In this document: positions 28,260 to 36,037 of the stretch, in pieces
How positions within the stretch are numbered: position 1 is the first letter of the stretch
How the letters are laid out: each line of letters starts with the position of its first letter
Source of the DNA: JBBDRW01 sp040905265
GTDB taxonomy: Bacteria; Bacteroidota; Rhodothermia; Balneolales; Balneolaceae
Length of the DNA: 41,225 bases
Assembly: GCA_040905265.1 (NCBI GenBank)
Contig: JBBDRW010000074.1
Span: 1 to 41,225, forward strand
Direction: 5' to 3'
Translations under genes and position numbers: made by a program
The notes under the pieces: model-generated
Told to the model about the DNA's origin: nothing
Seen by the model: the letters and a program-made list of their open reading frames with translations, nothing else
The model's database searches: none

Positions 28260-29316
28260 CTGCGGTGGCTTTTTCCGCTTCGCTCTTCTCTTTGCCGTTT
28301 TCAGAAAGCTCTTCATCCTCCGGAAATAACCGGGTGCGGATACTTGCTTCGATCCGGCTTGTCAACTCCTGATCCTCCTCGAGAAACTGAATGGCGGCAT
28401 CGGTACCCTGGCCAATCGGTTCCCCCTCATAACGATACCAGCTGCCCCGTTTTTCAATAATGTCATATTCAACTGCCAGATCGAGAATTTCAGAGATCCT
28501 TGAGATTCCTTTTCCGTACATGATGTTGAACTCGACAACCTTGAAGGGGGGGGCGACCTTGTTTTTGACAACCTTTACCTTGGTCCGGTTTCCAATCACC
28601 TCGTCACCTTTTTTGAGGGCACCGATTCTGCGTATATCAAGACGGACCGAGGAGTAGAATTTCAGGGCGCGGCCGCCGGATGTTGTCTCCGGATTTCCAA
28701 ACATAACACCGATTTTTTCCCTGATCTGGTTGATAAAGATACAAGAGGTTCTCGTCTTGCTGACGATTCCCGTAATCTTTCGTAGCGCCTGTGACATCAA
28801 CCTGGCCTGAAGCCCAACATGGGAATCTCCCATCTCACCTTCCAGTTCAGCACGCGGTACAAGGGCTGCTACGGAGTCGACTACAATGACATCCAGTGCA
28901 CCGGACCGGATCAGCGTCTCGGTAATCTCCAGCGCCTGCTCGCCGCTGTCCGGCTGGGACATCAGCAGTTCATCGGTATTGATTCCGAGCGCTTTGGCGT
29001 ATCGCGGGTCAAAGGCATGTTCGGCATCGATGAAGGCGGCATACCCTCCTTTTTTCTGGGCTTCCGCAATGACATGGAGAGCGAGAGTCGTTTTTCCACT
29101 CGCTTCCGGCCCGTAGATCTCGATCACCCGGCCGCGCGGTACACCACTGACTCCAAGTGCATAGTCAATCATGATCGATCCGGTGGAGATAACATCAATT
29201 TTCCGGTTGGGGGAGTCACCAAGTTTCATGATTGTCCCTTTTCCATGCTGCTTTTCGATCTGCCCGACTGCGATGTCGAGAGCTTTTTGCCGGTCATTGT
29301 TGTTTGAAGAGGCCAT
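28246..29316 (-). CDS. recA: Recombinase RecA
   Basis: The 356-residue protein is a standard RecA: Walker A GPEASGKTTL, Walker B VIVVDSVAALVPRAELEGE, loop L1/L2 region with CIFINQIREKIGVMFGNPET and TSGGRALKFYSSVRLDIRR, and an acidic C-terminal tail (PEDEELSENGKEKSEAEKA). It drives homologous recombination and, where present, LexA cleavage. It heads the minus-strand run recA-recX-AI-2E. Two 13-base near-identical direct repeats lie in its leader (29327-29363). Confidence 0.98.
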   Translation of the reverse strand: MASSNNNDRQKALDIAVGQIEKQHGKGTIMKLGDSPNRKIDVISTGSIMIDYALGVSGVPRGRVIEIYGPEASGKTTLALHVIAEAQKKGGYAAFIDAEHAFDPRYAKALGINTDELLMSQPDSGEQALEITETLIRSGALDVIVVDSVAALVPRAELEGEMGDSHVGLQARLMSQALRKITGIVSKTRTSCIFINQIREKIGVMFGNPETTSGGRALKFYSSVRLDIRRIGALKKGDEVIGNRTKVKVVKNKVAPPFKVVEFNIMYGKGISRISEILDLAVEYDIIEKRGSWYRYEGEPIGQGTDAAIQFLEEDQELTSRIEASIRTRLFPEDEELSENGKEKSEAEKATADEEN

Positions 29317-29326
29317 AATGGATGTC

Positions 29327-29363
29327 TGTTGGTTTTGAAAAATTGTGAATTGTCGGTTTTGAA
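29327..29363 (-). promoter_or_regulatory. Direct repeats in the recA leader, candidate operator
   Basis: TGTTGGTTTTGAA (29327-29339) and TGTCGGTTTTGAA (29351-29363) differ at one base and start 24 bases apart, close to two helical turns. On the recA strand the unit reads TTCAAAACCRACA. They lie between the recA ATG and the putative promoter, a typical repressor position. They do not match the E. coli or Bacillus SOS boxes. Confidence 0.4.
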
Positions 29364-29380
29364 CCCCATCTTCATCTATT

Positions 29381-29409
29381 CAAAAATCGTTTCGGCCAGC
29401 CAGATACAA
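29381..29409 (-). promoter_or_regulatory. Possible recA promoter
   Basis: On the minus strand TTG (29409-29407) is followed after 18 bases by GATTTTTG (29388-29381), one mismatch from the Bacteroidota -7 consensus TAnnTTTG. The pair is upstream of the direct repeats and about 65 bases from the recA ATG. The call rests on pattern only. Confidence 0.3.
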
Positions 29410-29660
29410 TCCGGCTGGCAGAGGGAATAACGGATGGACGTCCGGTGACACCGGTACACAAGTATAAGGGGTTAAGGTGACAAACTCTGTCACCCCCGGT
29501 TAAAAATATTTTCAGGGGCGGCAGGCCGGACGAAATATATGTTCAATATATGTATGATACAAATTCAGCCAAATACTTACAGTTTTTTTTCATTTTTTTG
29601 AGATGAAGTAAGTGATGCCGAATGTTGGGAACCTTCAGGCCTTGAATGGAGAGTTATTTT

Positions 29661-30494
29661 ATGAATCTTTTGATAGCCGATAGCGGTGCCACGAAAACAG
29701 ACTGGGCGGTGATCCGGGAGGGGAAACCGATCTATGTCCGCTCGGAAGGGCTACATCCGTTCTATCTTGACAGGGAGAGTTCTGCCAGAGAACTGAGGTC
29801 GCTGTTTCAGGATTTTCAACCGGATCTGATACGGTTTTACGGTGCCGGCTGTTTTTCTGACGAAGCTGCAGCGCCTCTCCTGGAGCTACTCAGAGAGAGG
29901 TTTGGAAGTGTAACGGTACAGCTCAATGATGACCTTCACGGGGCGGCACATGCATTTCTTGACCGGACGGGAGGGATCGTTTCGATTTTAGGCACCGGTT
30001 CTGCTTCCGGGCTGTTTCGGAACGGAGAGGTGATTCAGCGAGTACCTTCTCTCGGATATATCCTGGGAGATGAAGGGAGCGCTGCTGATATCGGGAAACG
30101 GATTCTCGAAAAATTTTTACGAAGGGATATACGACCGGAGACAGCCCGCTTTTTGGAATCGATTCTGGGAACAGTGGATCATCGGGAGTTGACAGCCGGC
30201 CTCTATCAGTCTACCCGTCCCAGTTACTATCTCTCGACCATAACAAAAAAATGTCTTCGGGAGCAGCCGTTGCCGGACGAACTGATGGAACTGGTACGGG
30301 AGGGTTTGCACTCCTTTGTCAGGCATCATCTGTTGAAGTATGAGGAGAGCCGGGAGGGGCCGGTGGTGATTACCGGCGGTATTGCAACTGTGCTGAACGG
30401 TGAATTGGAGAATATTCTCCGGGAATCCGGTATAAGAAATTTTTCCATCTGCGGAAGTGTTATTGCCGGGCTGGCTGCGCAGGTTTCAGCCTGA
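29661..30494 (+). CDS. BadF/BadG-type ATPase, probable N-acetylglucosamine kinase
   Basis: From ATG at 29661, which follows GGAGAG at a suitable distance, the protein is 277 residues; an ATG five codons upstream is less likely. It has the ASKHA fold motifs: phosphate loop IADSGATKTDWAV, NDDLHGAAHA, GIVSILGTGSASGLF, YILGDEGSAADIGKRIL and VVITGGIA. This length and pattern match the Bacteroidota-type GlcNAc kinase subgroup of BadF/BadG proteins, which phosphorylate amino sugars recovered from cell wall or chitin. Sugar specificity is inferred; with anmK nearby, a role in amino-sugar recycling is reasonable. Confidence 0.85.
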   Translation: MNLLIADSGATKTDWAVIREGKPIYVRSEGLHPFYLDRESSARELRSLFQDFQPDLIRFYGAGCFSDEAAAPLLELLRERFGSVTVQLNDDLHGAAHAFLDRTGGIVSILGTGSASGLFRNGEVIQRVPSLGYILGDEGSAADIGKRILEKFLRRDIRPETARFLESILGTVDHRELTAGLYQSTRPSYYLSTITKKCLREQPLPDELMELVREGLHSFVRHHLLKYEESREGPVVITGGIATVLNGELENILRESGIRNFSICGSVIAGLAAQVSA

Positions 30495-30625
30495 ACCTTT
30501 CGAGCTGGCCGGTATTCAGTCGTCGGTTTGTTCTACAGCCTTCTGTCAGATTGATAATCCGGAGCTTCACAGAGTATGGTTGACATACCATTAGTTCCAC
30601 AACAATGACAAGCATATTTTGATTC

Positions 30626-31435
30626 ATGACTTTACAATTGATCGATACACATTGTCACCTCTATCTCGATGAATTTTCCGGTGATTTGAAGGAGGTTTGC
30701 GGCCGGGCACTTCAGAAAGGTGTAACGAGAATACTCCTTCCGGCGATCAGCAGTGTATCACTGGAACAGATGAACCGTTTGTCTCACCCCGGTATCTGTT
30801 TTTATAAAATGGCGGGAATTCACCCTTGTGAGATCAGTGAGAAGATTCAGGCTGATGAAGAACAGCTTTATAAAACGGCAGCCCGGGACTCCATCATTGC
30901 AATCGGAGAGACAGGGCTGGATTACTATTGGAGCAGGGATTGGATTGATGATCAGAAACGGAGCCTGAAGATTCATTGTGCGGTAGCGAAAGCACTGGAT
31001 AAACCGATTGTACTGCACAATCGTGAGAGTACTTCGGACCTGTTGGATCTGATTGAAGAGGAGCAGGATGGCAGTTTGAAAGGGGTTTGGCACTGTTTTA
31101 CCGGGACACCGGAAGAGGGAAAGCGCGCAATTGGCCTCGGCCTTGCCCTGGGAATTGGGGGTGTGCTGACATTCAAGAATTCAGGTGTCGCTAACGCGGT
31201 TCGTGAGTTGCCCCTGGAGTCAATGGTACTGGAGACCGATGCCCCCTATCTGGCACCTGTCCCCAAACGGGGAAAACGAAATGAGCCTTCCTTTGTCGCA
31301 TATACTGCTGAGCGCCTTGCTGAGGTGATGGATCTGCCAGTTGAGGAGATAGCGGAGATAACGTCCCGGAATGCTGAGGAGTTGTTCGGGATTCAGGTGA
31401 AAGGGAATAGAGAAGAGGGAACAGGGAACAGGTGA
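30626..31435 (+). CDS. TatD-family metal-dependent hydrolase (DNase)
   Basis: The 269-residue protein has the amidohydrolase-fold metal ligands of TatD: DTHCHLYLDEF at the start, AIGETGLDYYW, IVLHNRES, WHCFTGTPEEG and LVLETDAPYLAP. The family is known for 3'-5' exonuclease activity on DNA. The usual length is about 255-260; the last about 12 residues (KGNREEGTGNR) come from a purine-rich microsatellite and one arm of an inverted repeat (31395-31478), so the tail is probably a recent extension without function. It is convergent with pdxB. Confidence 0.92.
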   Translation: MTLQLIDTHCHLYLDEFSGDLKEVCGRALQKGVTRILLPAISSVSLEQMNRLSHPGICFYKMAGIHPCEISEKIQADEEQLYKTAARDSIIAIGETGLDYYWSRDWIDDQKRSLKIHCAVAKALDKPIVLHNRESTSDLLDLIEEEQDGSLKGVWHCFTGTPEEGKRAIGLGLALGIGGVLTFKNSGVANAVRELPLESMVLETDAPYLAPVPKRGKRNEPSFVAYTAERLAEVMDLPVEEIAEITSRNAEELFGIQVKGNREEGTGNR

Positions 31436-31478
31436 GAGGGTTATGGTCTCGAACAAGGAGAACTATTCCCTTTCACCT
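31395..31478. repeat. 16-bp perfect inverted repeat spanning the tatD/pdxB junction
   Basis: AGGTGAAAGGGAATAG (31395-31410) is exactly complementary to 31463-31478. The left arm lies inside the tatD-like coding end, the right arm just before the pdxB stop. The 52-base loop contains a tandem GGGAACA microsatellite. A terminator for both convergent genes is possible. Confidence 0.55.
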
Positions 31479-31484
31479 AAATTC

Positions 31485-32615
31485 TTACACGACAAATCCC
31501 AGTTTTGAGAGCAGAGGGTGGCGGTTGAAGCAGATTTTCGGGAGCCGGATATGGCTGAACTCATTTCGGAGCGGAAATCCAGTCCGTAGTTTTTGAAACC
31601 GGGATGATTTTTTGTCAGGCAGCAACCCGATCAGCTCTTCGAATCTCTCGGAATAGGTGGCGACCGGGTGAAGAAATTTCAACATAGCTGCAGGCAGTGA
31701 GTTCTCCCTGTCGGAAACCGGCAGGTCGGCCATTGTCAGGATATCACCCGGATAGGTATCATCAGGCGGGTCCAGTTCAAAGAATTGCGCCAGCTCACGG
31801 GCAACCATCGTGGTAGCACGCCATTTTGCCTGTAACGAATAGCCTGCGATATGGGGGGTTTTCAGGTATGCTCCGTTGGCAAGCAGGTCATTGAATTGTG
31901 GTTCATGTTCCCAGACATCCAGTATGTAGCTGTGGACTGACCCTCGCAGAAATGCGTTATATAAAGCTTTTTCATGGATGACACCCCCTCTGGCTGCATT
32001 TATAATCAGCTCAAAAGGGTGTTGTTCAAGTATATGTCTGTCCAGCCAGTGCCTGGTTGCCCATTTTCCCTGATCCGTTAACGGTGTGTGAAACGTCAGG
32101 ATTTCTGATTCGAGAAGTTCCCTGCGGGTACAACTTTTGAATTCCGGGTCGGACGAAGTACGAGGTGGGTCATAGGCAAGGTAGGGGATACCCAGCTCTT
32201 CCAGCAGGTCTGCAACTTCACTGCCCGTATGGCCTACCCCGACAATACCAACTTTTAGCTCTCCGGGATAGAATCCATTCTCAGCACTCCAGATTATGAT
32301 GGATGTGACCACATACTCTGCAACAGCCCGGGCATTGCAGCCGGCTGCATTCCGAAAGGCAATACCGGCCGAATTCAACCAATCAATGTCTACATGGTCT
32401 GTGCCGGCTGTAGCGCTTGCAATCAGTTTCAGAGCACCCGGCCCATCTGGCAGACTTCTGTCGTGGATCGGGGTTACGGTTCGGATCAGAAGAGCATCGA
32501 AAGATCCTGCAGTTTCAGGCAGGCCGTCAGACGGTTCGAACGTTTCGAGCCGCACTCCTGCAGGCAGAGCTTCCGGCAGGCCATATAGATGTTTGTCAGC
32601 CAGTATTTGTATCAT
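31485..32615 (-). CDS. pdxB: 4-phosphoerythronate dehydrogenase
   Basis: The 376-residue protein is a D-2-hydroxyacid dehydrogenase of the PdxB type: IASATAGTDHVDIDWL, NAAGCNARAVAEYV, NAD-binding motif VGIVGVGHTGSEVADLL, and the catalytic Arg, Glu and His in NAARGGVIHE, LDVWEHEPQ and KTPHIAGYS. The family-specific GYSLQAKWRATTM segment after the catalytic His and the C-terminal dimerisation region are present. It catalyses the second step of the DXP-independent-salvage-type (pdxB/serC) route to pyridoxal phosphate. It is monocistronic. Confidence 0.93.
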   Translation of the reverse strand: MIQILADKHLYGLPEALPAGVRLETFEPSDGLPETAGSFDALLIRTVTPIHDRSLPDGPGALKLIASATAGTDHVDIDWLNSAGIAFRNAAGCNARAVAEYVVTSIIIWSAENGFYPGELKVGIVGVGHTGSEVADLLEELGIPYLAYDPPRTSSDPEFKSCTRRELLESEILTFHTPLTDQGKWATRHWLDRHILEQHPFELIINAARGGVIHEKALYNAFLRGSVHSYILDVWEHEPQFNDLLANGAYLKTPHIAGYSLQAKWRATTMVARELAQFFELDPPDDTYPGDILTMADLPVSDRENSLPAAMLKFLHPVATYSERFEELIGLLPDKKSSRFQKLRTGFPLRNEFSHIRLPKICFNRHPLLSKLGFVV

Positions 32616-33089
32616 GAAGCAAGTGTGGTTGAAACAATTGTTCTGGTTTTACGAACAAGAAGGCAGAACCTCGTCAACTGTAGTTTGATCGTTTGTATCT
32701 TCTTGCGATCATCATCTGCGTTTGGCGCTTGTCTCCGGGAGGCTTAGCCACTCTGTATGATTGATCATCAGATGATGCGTAACCTGCAGGAGCAGAGGGC
32801 GATATACTGAGGTCATTTTCCCGGATCAGATCCGGGAGAATATCGGAAATATTCCAGAATGAAATTTTATAAAGTCGTGATTTTTAATCAATTTCCGGTA
32901 TCATTCCGTTTGGTTTGGAAACGTCAGCCGGAAGGTACGTATACACCAGGGCCATTGAAAACCTGGGATTTTCACTCTCTGCTTCTGTGTAACTCCATGA
33001 AGCGTCAGCGGAGTGATAACGCAGAGTTTGGATAAAAGAGCAGATTTTCAGAGGCCCCACACTATCAACCCAATATAAGAACCAGAGAT
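32616..33089. other. 474-base divergent region between pdxB and pspA
   Basis: No gene is recognised. A GTGGTTGAAAC half-site of family B lies at about 32623-32633 beside pdxB. A perfect 8-bp hairpin TCCCGGAT/ATCCGGGA with a 3-base loop occupies 32819-32837. From about 32949 to 33057 a nested structure precedes pspA: outer arms of family A, inside them ACTC-x-TGC/GCAGAGT and ACTCC/GGAGT pairings. This looks like a structured 5' leader rather than a coding region. Confidence 0.5.
32949..33057. repeat. Family A arms enclosing a structured leader before pspA
   Basis: GGGCCATTGAAAA (32949-32961) pairs with TTTTCAGAGGCCC (33045-33057) except for two positions. The 11-mer GCCATTGAAAA is identical to the left arm of the pheA element at 39150. 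The right arm ends 32 bases before the pspA ATG. Confidence 0.5.
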
Positions 33090-33854
33090 ATGTTTCAACG
33101 ATTTATACGAGCAATCAAATCCATGTTTGGCGGGTTCGTCTCTTCCATGGAGGACCCCAAATTGATACTGGAACAGAATATTCGCGAACTGAACGACCAG
33201 ATCCCTCAGATGAATGATAATATTGCCACGGTCAAGGCGAATTTAATCATGCTTCGAAAAGAGGTCGATAAGTATCAAAAAATTATCGAGTCCCTGACGA
33301 ACAAGATCAAATCGGCCATAAATGCTGACCGGGATGATATCGCTGAGGGGTATGCACTTCAGCTTGAGAAGAATCGGGAGAATCTGGAGAATTCAAAAGA
33401 TCAGCTTCGGTTTGCAGAACAGGCGTATGAGAAAGCTTTGAAGGTGAAGCAGGCATTTATGCGTGAGAAAGACCGGAAGATACGGGAAGCCCGGGAGGCT
33501 ATGAGAGCAAGTGAGCGGGCAGAATGGCAGGCCCGTGTCGCCGATACACTGGAACAATTTGAGATGGGAGGGCTGGATCAGACACATGACGAAATGATGA
33601 ACCGTCTCAATGAGCAGACAGCCAAGAATGAGGCCAGAATGGAGATCGCACTGGAGAGCGTTGATACCAAGTCGATGGAGATTGAAGTGAATGCTGAGAA
33701 GATGCGTGCCCAGGATCTTGTGAGCCAGTTCAAGCGTGATATGGGCAAGGAGGTTCCGGAAGAAAAAACCCCTGAGAAAACAGTCAGTCTGGATGAGCCG
33801 GAAGAGTCCGGAGAGCAGGGGAAATCTGTAGGAAAAGAGAAAACCAAGTCTTGA
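33090..33854 (+). CDS. pspA: Phage-shock protein A / IM30 family
   Basis: The 254-residue protein starts with the amphipathic helix MFQRFIRAIKSMFGGFVSSM and the family signature EDPKLILEQNIRELNDQIPQMN, followed by a long helical hairpin (about 28-155) and shorter helices to about 220. A charged, Pro/Glu/Lys-rich tail of about 35 residues ends it. PspA/Vipp1 proteins are bacterial ESCRT-III relatives that polymerise on stressed membranes. No PspF, PspB or PspC is nearby. The next gene starts 12 bases later; the three genes up to 35206 are tightly packed and likely form an operon with those behind. Confidence 0.95.
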   Translation: MFQRFIRAIKSMFGGFVSSMEDPKLILEQNIRELNDQIPQMNDNIATVKANLIMLRKEVDKYQKIIESLTNKIKSAINADRDDIAEGYALQLEKNRENLENSKDQLRFAEQAYEKALKVKQAFMREKDRKIREAREAMRASERAEWQARVADTLEQFEMGGLDQTHDEMMNRLNEQTAKNEARMEIALESVDTKSMEIEVNAEKMRAQDLVSQFKRDMGKEVPEEKTPEKTVSLDEPEESGEQGKSVGKEKTKS

Positions 33855-33866
33855 CAGACGTCGATA

Positions 33867-34310
33867 ATGAGCCAGGAAGAACGAGATCGTCTTAAAGAGG
33901 AGTATAAAGAACACTATCGCAAAATCCGCGATGTAAAGGAGAAAGTTCGCCGTTCTCAGGCGGTACGGAATATTTCGGAAGCCGTACAGCAGATGAACTC
34001 TGATGAACTTCTGGAATCGGTAGACCACTTTCTCGGGGAGGTTCGCCAGAAGGTTGCCCGGTTCGAGGCGCGGCTGGATGTAGCTATGGAGAACCTGTCG
34101 GAGAGTGAATCAATCGGGGAGTATGAACGGGATGAAACCGTACGCAAAGAGCGTGCACGGGAGACTATCAGGCAGGTGAAATCCGAGATGGGAATGTTGT
34201 ACAATGAACTGGAAGAGAAAGCGGGCCAGCTCCATGTCGAAAAGACGGTCGGCAGGTCTGAAAAAGAGAATTCCGGAGAGCTCGGGAGTAAACAGAAAAC
34301 AACGAAATGA
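33867..34310 (+). CDS. Short helical protein resembling the C-terminal half of PspA
   Basis: The 147-residue protein is almost entirely helical and highly charged, with no membrane segment. Read against the preceding PspA it is collinear: RKIRDVKEKVRRS (18-30) matches PspA RKIREAREAMRAS (129-141), EARLDVAMEN (67-76) matches EARMEIALES (181-190), and an MG pair closes both (108-109 and 218-219). Spacing between the blocks differs by only three to four residues. It lacks the N-terminal amphipathic helix and the long hairpin. I infer a partial duplicate of PspA that may co-assemble with it. It overlaps the next gene by four bases (ATGA, 34307-34310). Confidence 0.75.
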   Translation: MSQEERDRLKEEYKEHYRKIRDVKEKVRRSQAVRNISEAVQQMNSDELLESVDHFLGEVRQKVARFEARLDVAMENLSESESIGEYERDETVRKERARETIRQVKSEMGMLYNELEEKAGQLHVEKTVGRSEKENSGELGSKQKTTK

Positions 34311-35206
34311 ACGAACAGGATATCGCAATTAACTATACCAGGGAGGCATTTTTGCACCCCCTGAATCTGATTTTGCTCTTTGGTACAACGCTCTCTGCCT
34401 TTCTGTTGAGCGATTTCGGGTCACTCTCCAACCTGATGCTTACGATGGTATTCGGTACAGAGCTCGCCTACCTTGGGATCATCCCCCGTCTGCCGGGTTT
34501 CAAGAGAAGAATCCGGATCAAGAAACTGCGTGCGCGTGACAGCGGTGAAGAGGAGAAGTTGATCTTCAGGCAGCTCGAACCGAAGTTGCAACGACGATTT
34601 CTCGTACTCAAGCATCTTTCGAATGTAACCGGTGAGAATTTTGAGAAACTGCCATACACTTCCCAGGGCCTTCTGGAAAACATCCGAAAGAAAATGGCCG
34701 AACTTCTTTCAAACTACATGACTCTGCTGGATCTTTACAAACGGTATGAGATCTATATGAACAGTGCAGTTGAAGAGGGGTTGAAACAGGAGGTAGAAAG
34801 GATGAAGGGACGAATTGAGGAACTTGAATCTGAACGGCTCAAGTCGACCAAAGAGAGGCGGCTTCAGATTCTGGAGAAACGGCTTCGAAAGTTTGACCTG
34901 GCTAAGGAGAAGTACCTGATTTGTGAAACCCATCTGGAGACAATTGAAGATGCGGTCAGATTTATCTACGAACAGTCGATGACAATGCACAACGCAGAGG
35001 ATATCGGGTTTCAGCTGGATAACCTGATGAGCGAAGTGGAGGAGACCTCTCAATTGATCGAAGATCTCGACCAGGAGATACTGCCTGAGTATGAGATGTT
35101 TGAACGGGAGATTCAACCTGCTGCCGGGAAGCAGGAATCCGCTGCTTCCGGATACAGTGAGCGAGAGGAAAAAGTGCCAGGAGGAAAGGAGCAGTCCCAT
35201 GAGTGA
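34307..35206 (+). CDS. Membrane-anchored coiled-coil protein of the pspA operon
   Basis: The 299-residue protein has two closely spaced hydrophobic segments near the N-terminus (about 18-36 and 41-61), then a basic stretch (FKRRIRIKKLRAR) and a long, mostly helical cytoplasmic part. Coiled-coil patterns run at about 155-200 (EEGLKQEVERMKGRIEELE) and 235-275 (LDNLMSEVEETSQLIEDLDQ). The tail is charged and disordered. I do not recognise a family. The layout, a hairpin in the membrane with a cytoplasmic coiled coil, and strict overlap with both neighbours make it a good candidate for the membrane partner of the PspA proteins. Confidence 0.75.
   Translation: MNEQDIAINYTREAFLHPLNLILLFGTTLSAFLLSDFGSLSNLMLTMVFGTELAYLGIIPRLPGFKRRIRIKKLRARDSGEEEKLIFRQLEPKLQRRFLVLKHLSNVTGENFEKLPYTSQGLLENIRKKMAELLSNYMTLLDLYKRYEIYMNSAVEEGLKQEVERMKGRIEELESERLKSTKERRLQILEKRLRKFDLAKEKYLICETHLETIEDAVRFIYEQSMTMHNAEDIGFQLDNLMSEVEETSQLIEDLDQEILPEYEMFEREIQPAAGKQESAASGYSEREEKVPGGKEQSHE
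35179..35191 (+). promoter_or_regulatory. Shine-Dalgarno sequence that fixes the enoyl-CoA hydratase start
   Basis: AGGAGG (35179-35184) followed by AAGGAG (35186-35191) lies 7 bases before the ATG at 35199. It is the strongest ribosome-binding site in the window and favours this ATG over the open frame that reaches back to 35091. Confidence 0.65.
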
Positions 35207-35981
35207 GAATCGGGAGACAATTCTTCGAGAAGACGATGAACGTGGTATATCTATTCTTACAATGAACCGGCCGGGCCGGTTGAATGCCCTGAACCGGCAG
35301 ATGTTTCGTGAACTGGATGAACTTCTGGATGTGTTGGCGGAGAAGAAAGAGGTGCGCGGGTTGATCCTTACAGGTACAGGTGAAAAGGCATTTGTAGCTG
35401 GTGCGGATATCAAAGAGCTGGAAGGCCTGGATGAATCAGCTGCACGGGAACTCTCTCTCGACGGACAGCGGATCTTTCAGAAACTTGAGCAGTTACCGTT
35501 TCCTGTCGTTGCTGCTGTGAATGGCTATGCGCTGGGAGGAGGCCTTGAACTTGCAATGGCATGCCACCTGAGAGTTGCTTCGGAGACTGCGTTGTTGGGG
35601 ATGCCGGAGACCGGCCTCGGCCTTATTCCAGGTTATGGAGGAACCCAAAGGCTGCCCCGGCTGGTGGGGGTTGGCCTTGCACTGGAGATGTTATTGACCG
35701 GCAGGAAGCTCACCGCCGCAGAGGCGCTGGAGGCCGGCCTGCTGAATCGGGTAACAGGGCAGGATACTGTTGTAGATGAGGCACAGGCTCTGCTTCAGGA
35801 GATTCTTGACAAAGGGCCTCATACGATCCCGGCAGTTGTGAAAGCGGTCAGCAAGTCTGGCCTGCCCGGCGGGTTTGAGACGGAAGCTGAACACTTTGGC
35901 AGGCTCTGTGACAGTGAAGATGGCCGGGAGGGGATCCGCGCATTTATTGAGAAGCGGAAACCGATGTTCGGAAAGCGGTAG
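35199..35981 (+). CDS. Enoyl-CoA hydratase/isomerase (crotonase) family protein
   Basis: From ATG at 35199 the protein is 260 residues, the normal crotonase length. The oxyanion-hole segments are present (GEKAFVAGADIKEL and VNGYALGGGLELAMACHLR), as are both catalytic glutamates (in GGGLELAMACH and MPETGLGLIPGYGG). This supports a true hydratase acting on enoyl- or crotonyl-CoA. It overlaps the membrane coiled-coil gene by 8 bases, yet has no obvious link to membrane stress; it may supply fatty-acid turnover or just share the transcript. Confidence 0.92.
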   Translation: MSENRETILREDDERGISILTMNRPGRLNALNRQMFRELDELLDVLAEKKEVRGLILTGTGEKAFVAGADIKELEGLDESAARELSLDGQRIFQKLEQLPFPVVAAVNGYALGGGLELAMACHLRVASETALLGMPETGLGLIPGYGGTQRLPRLVGVGLALEMLLTGRKLTAAEALEAGLLNRVTGQDTVVDEAQALLQEILDKGPHTIPAVVKAVSKSGLPGGFETEAEHFGRLCDSEDGREGIRAFIEKRKPMFGKR

Positions 35982-36037
35982 CTGGCAGAAGAATAATTCA
36001 AGCATTCATTCTCCAGGATCTCTATTTTTACTATATC

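Larger units (their letters stand above)
29317..29660. other. 344-base divergent region between recA and the BadF-type kinase gene
   Basis: No gene is seen here. The region holds the recA-side direct repeats (29327-29363), a promoter-like pair (29381-29409), and three small hairpins: a 7-bp stem 29395-29401/29413-29419, a 6-bp stem 29442-29447/29449-29454, and a 7-bp stem 29476-29482/29488-29494 (GGTGACA/TGTCACC). On the kinase side there is a tandem AATATATGT (29534-29542 and 29545-29553) and the arms ACTTAC/GTAAGT flanking a T-rich stretch. Confidence 0.5.

Noticed and set aside
29442..29494. Three small palindromes between recA and the kinase gene considered as a CRISPR-like or tRNA-like array
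   Set aside because: The units differ in sequence and spacing, and no cloverleaf can be drawn.
33393..34028. A 211-codon minus-strand frame opposite pspA and the next gene, rich in Phe and Leu
   Set aside because: The apparent hydrophobicity is the antisense image of Glu/Lys-rich coiled-coil codons; the plus-strand genes are well supported.
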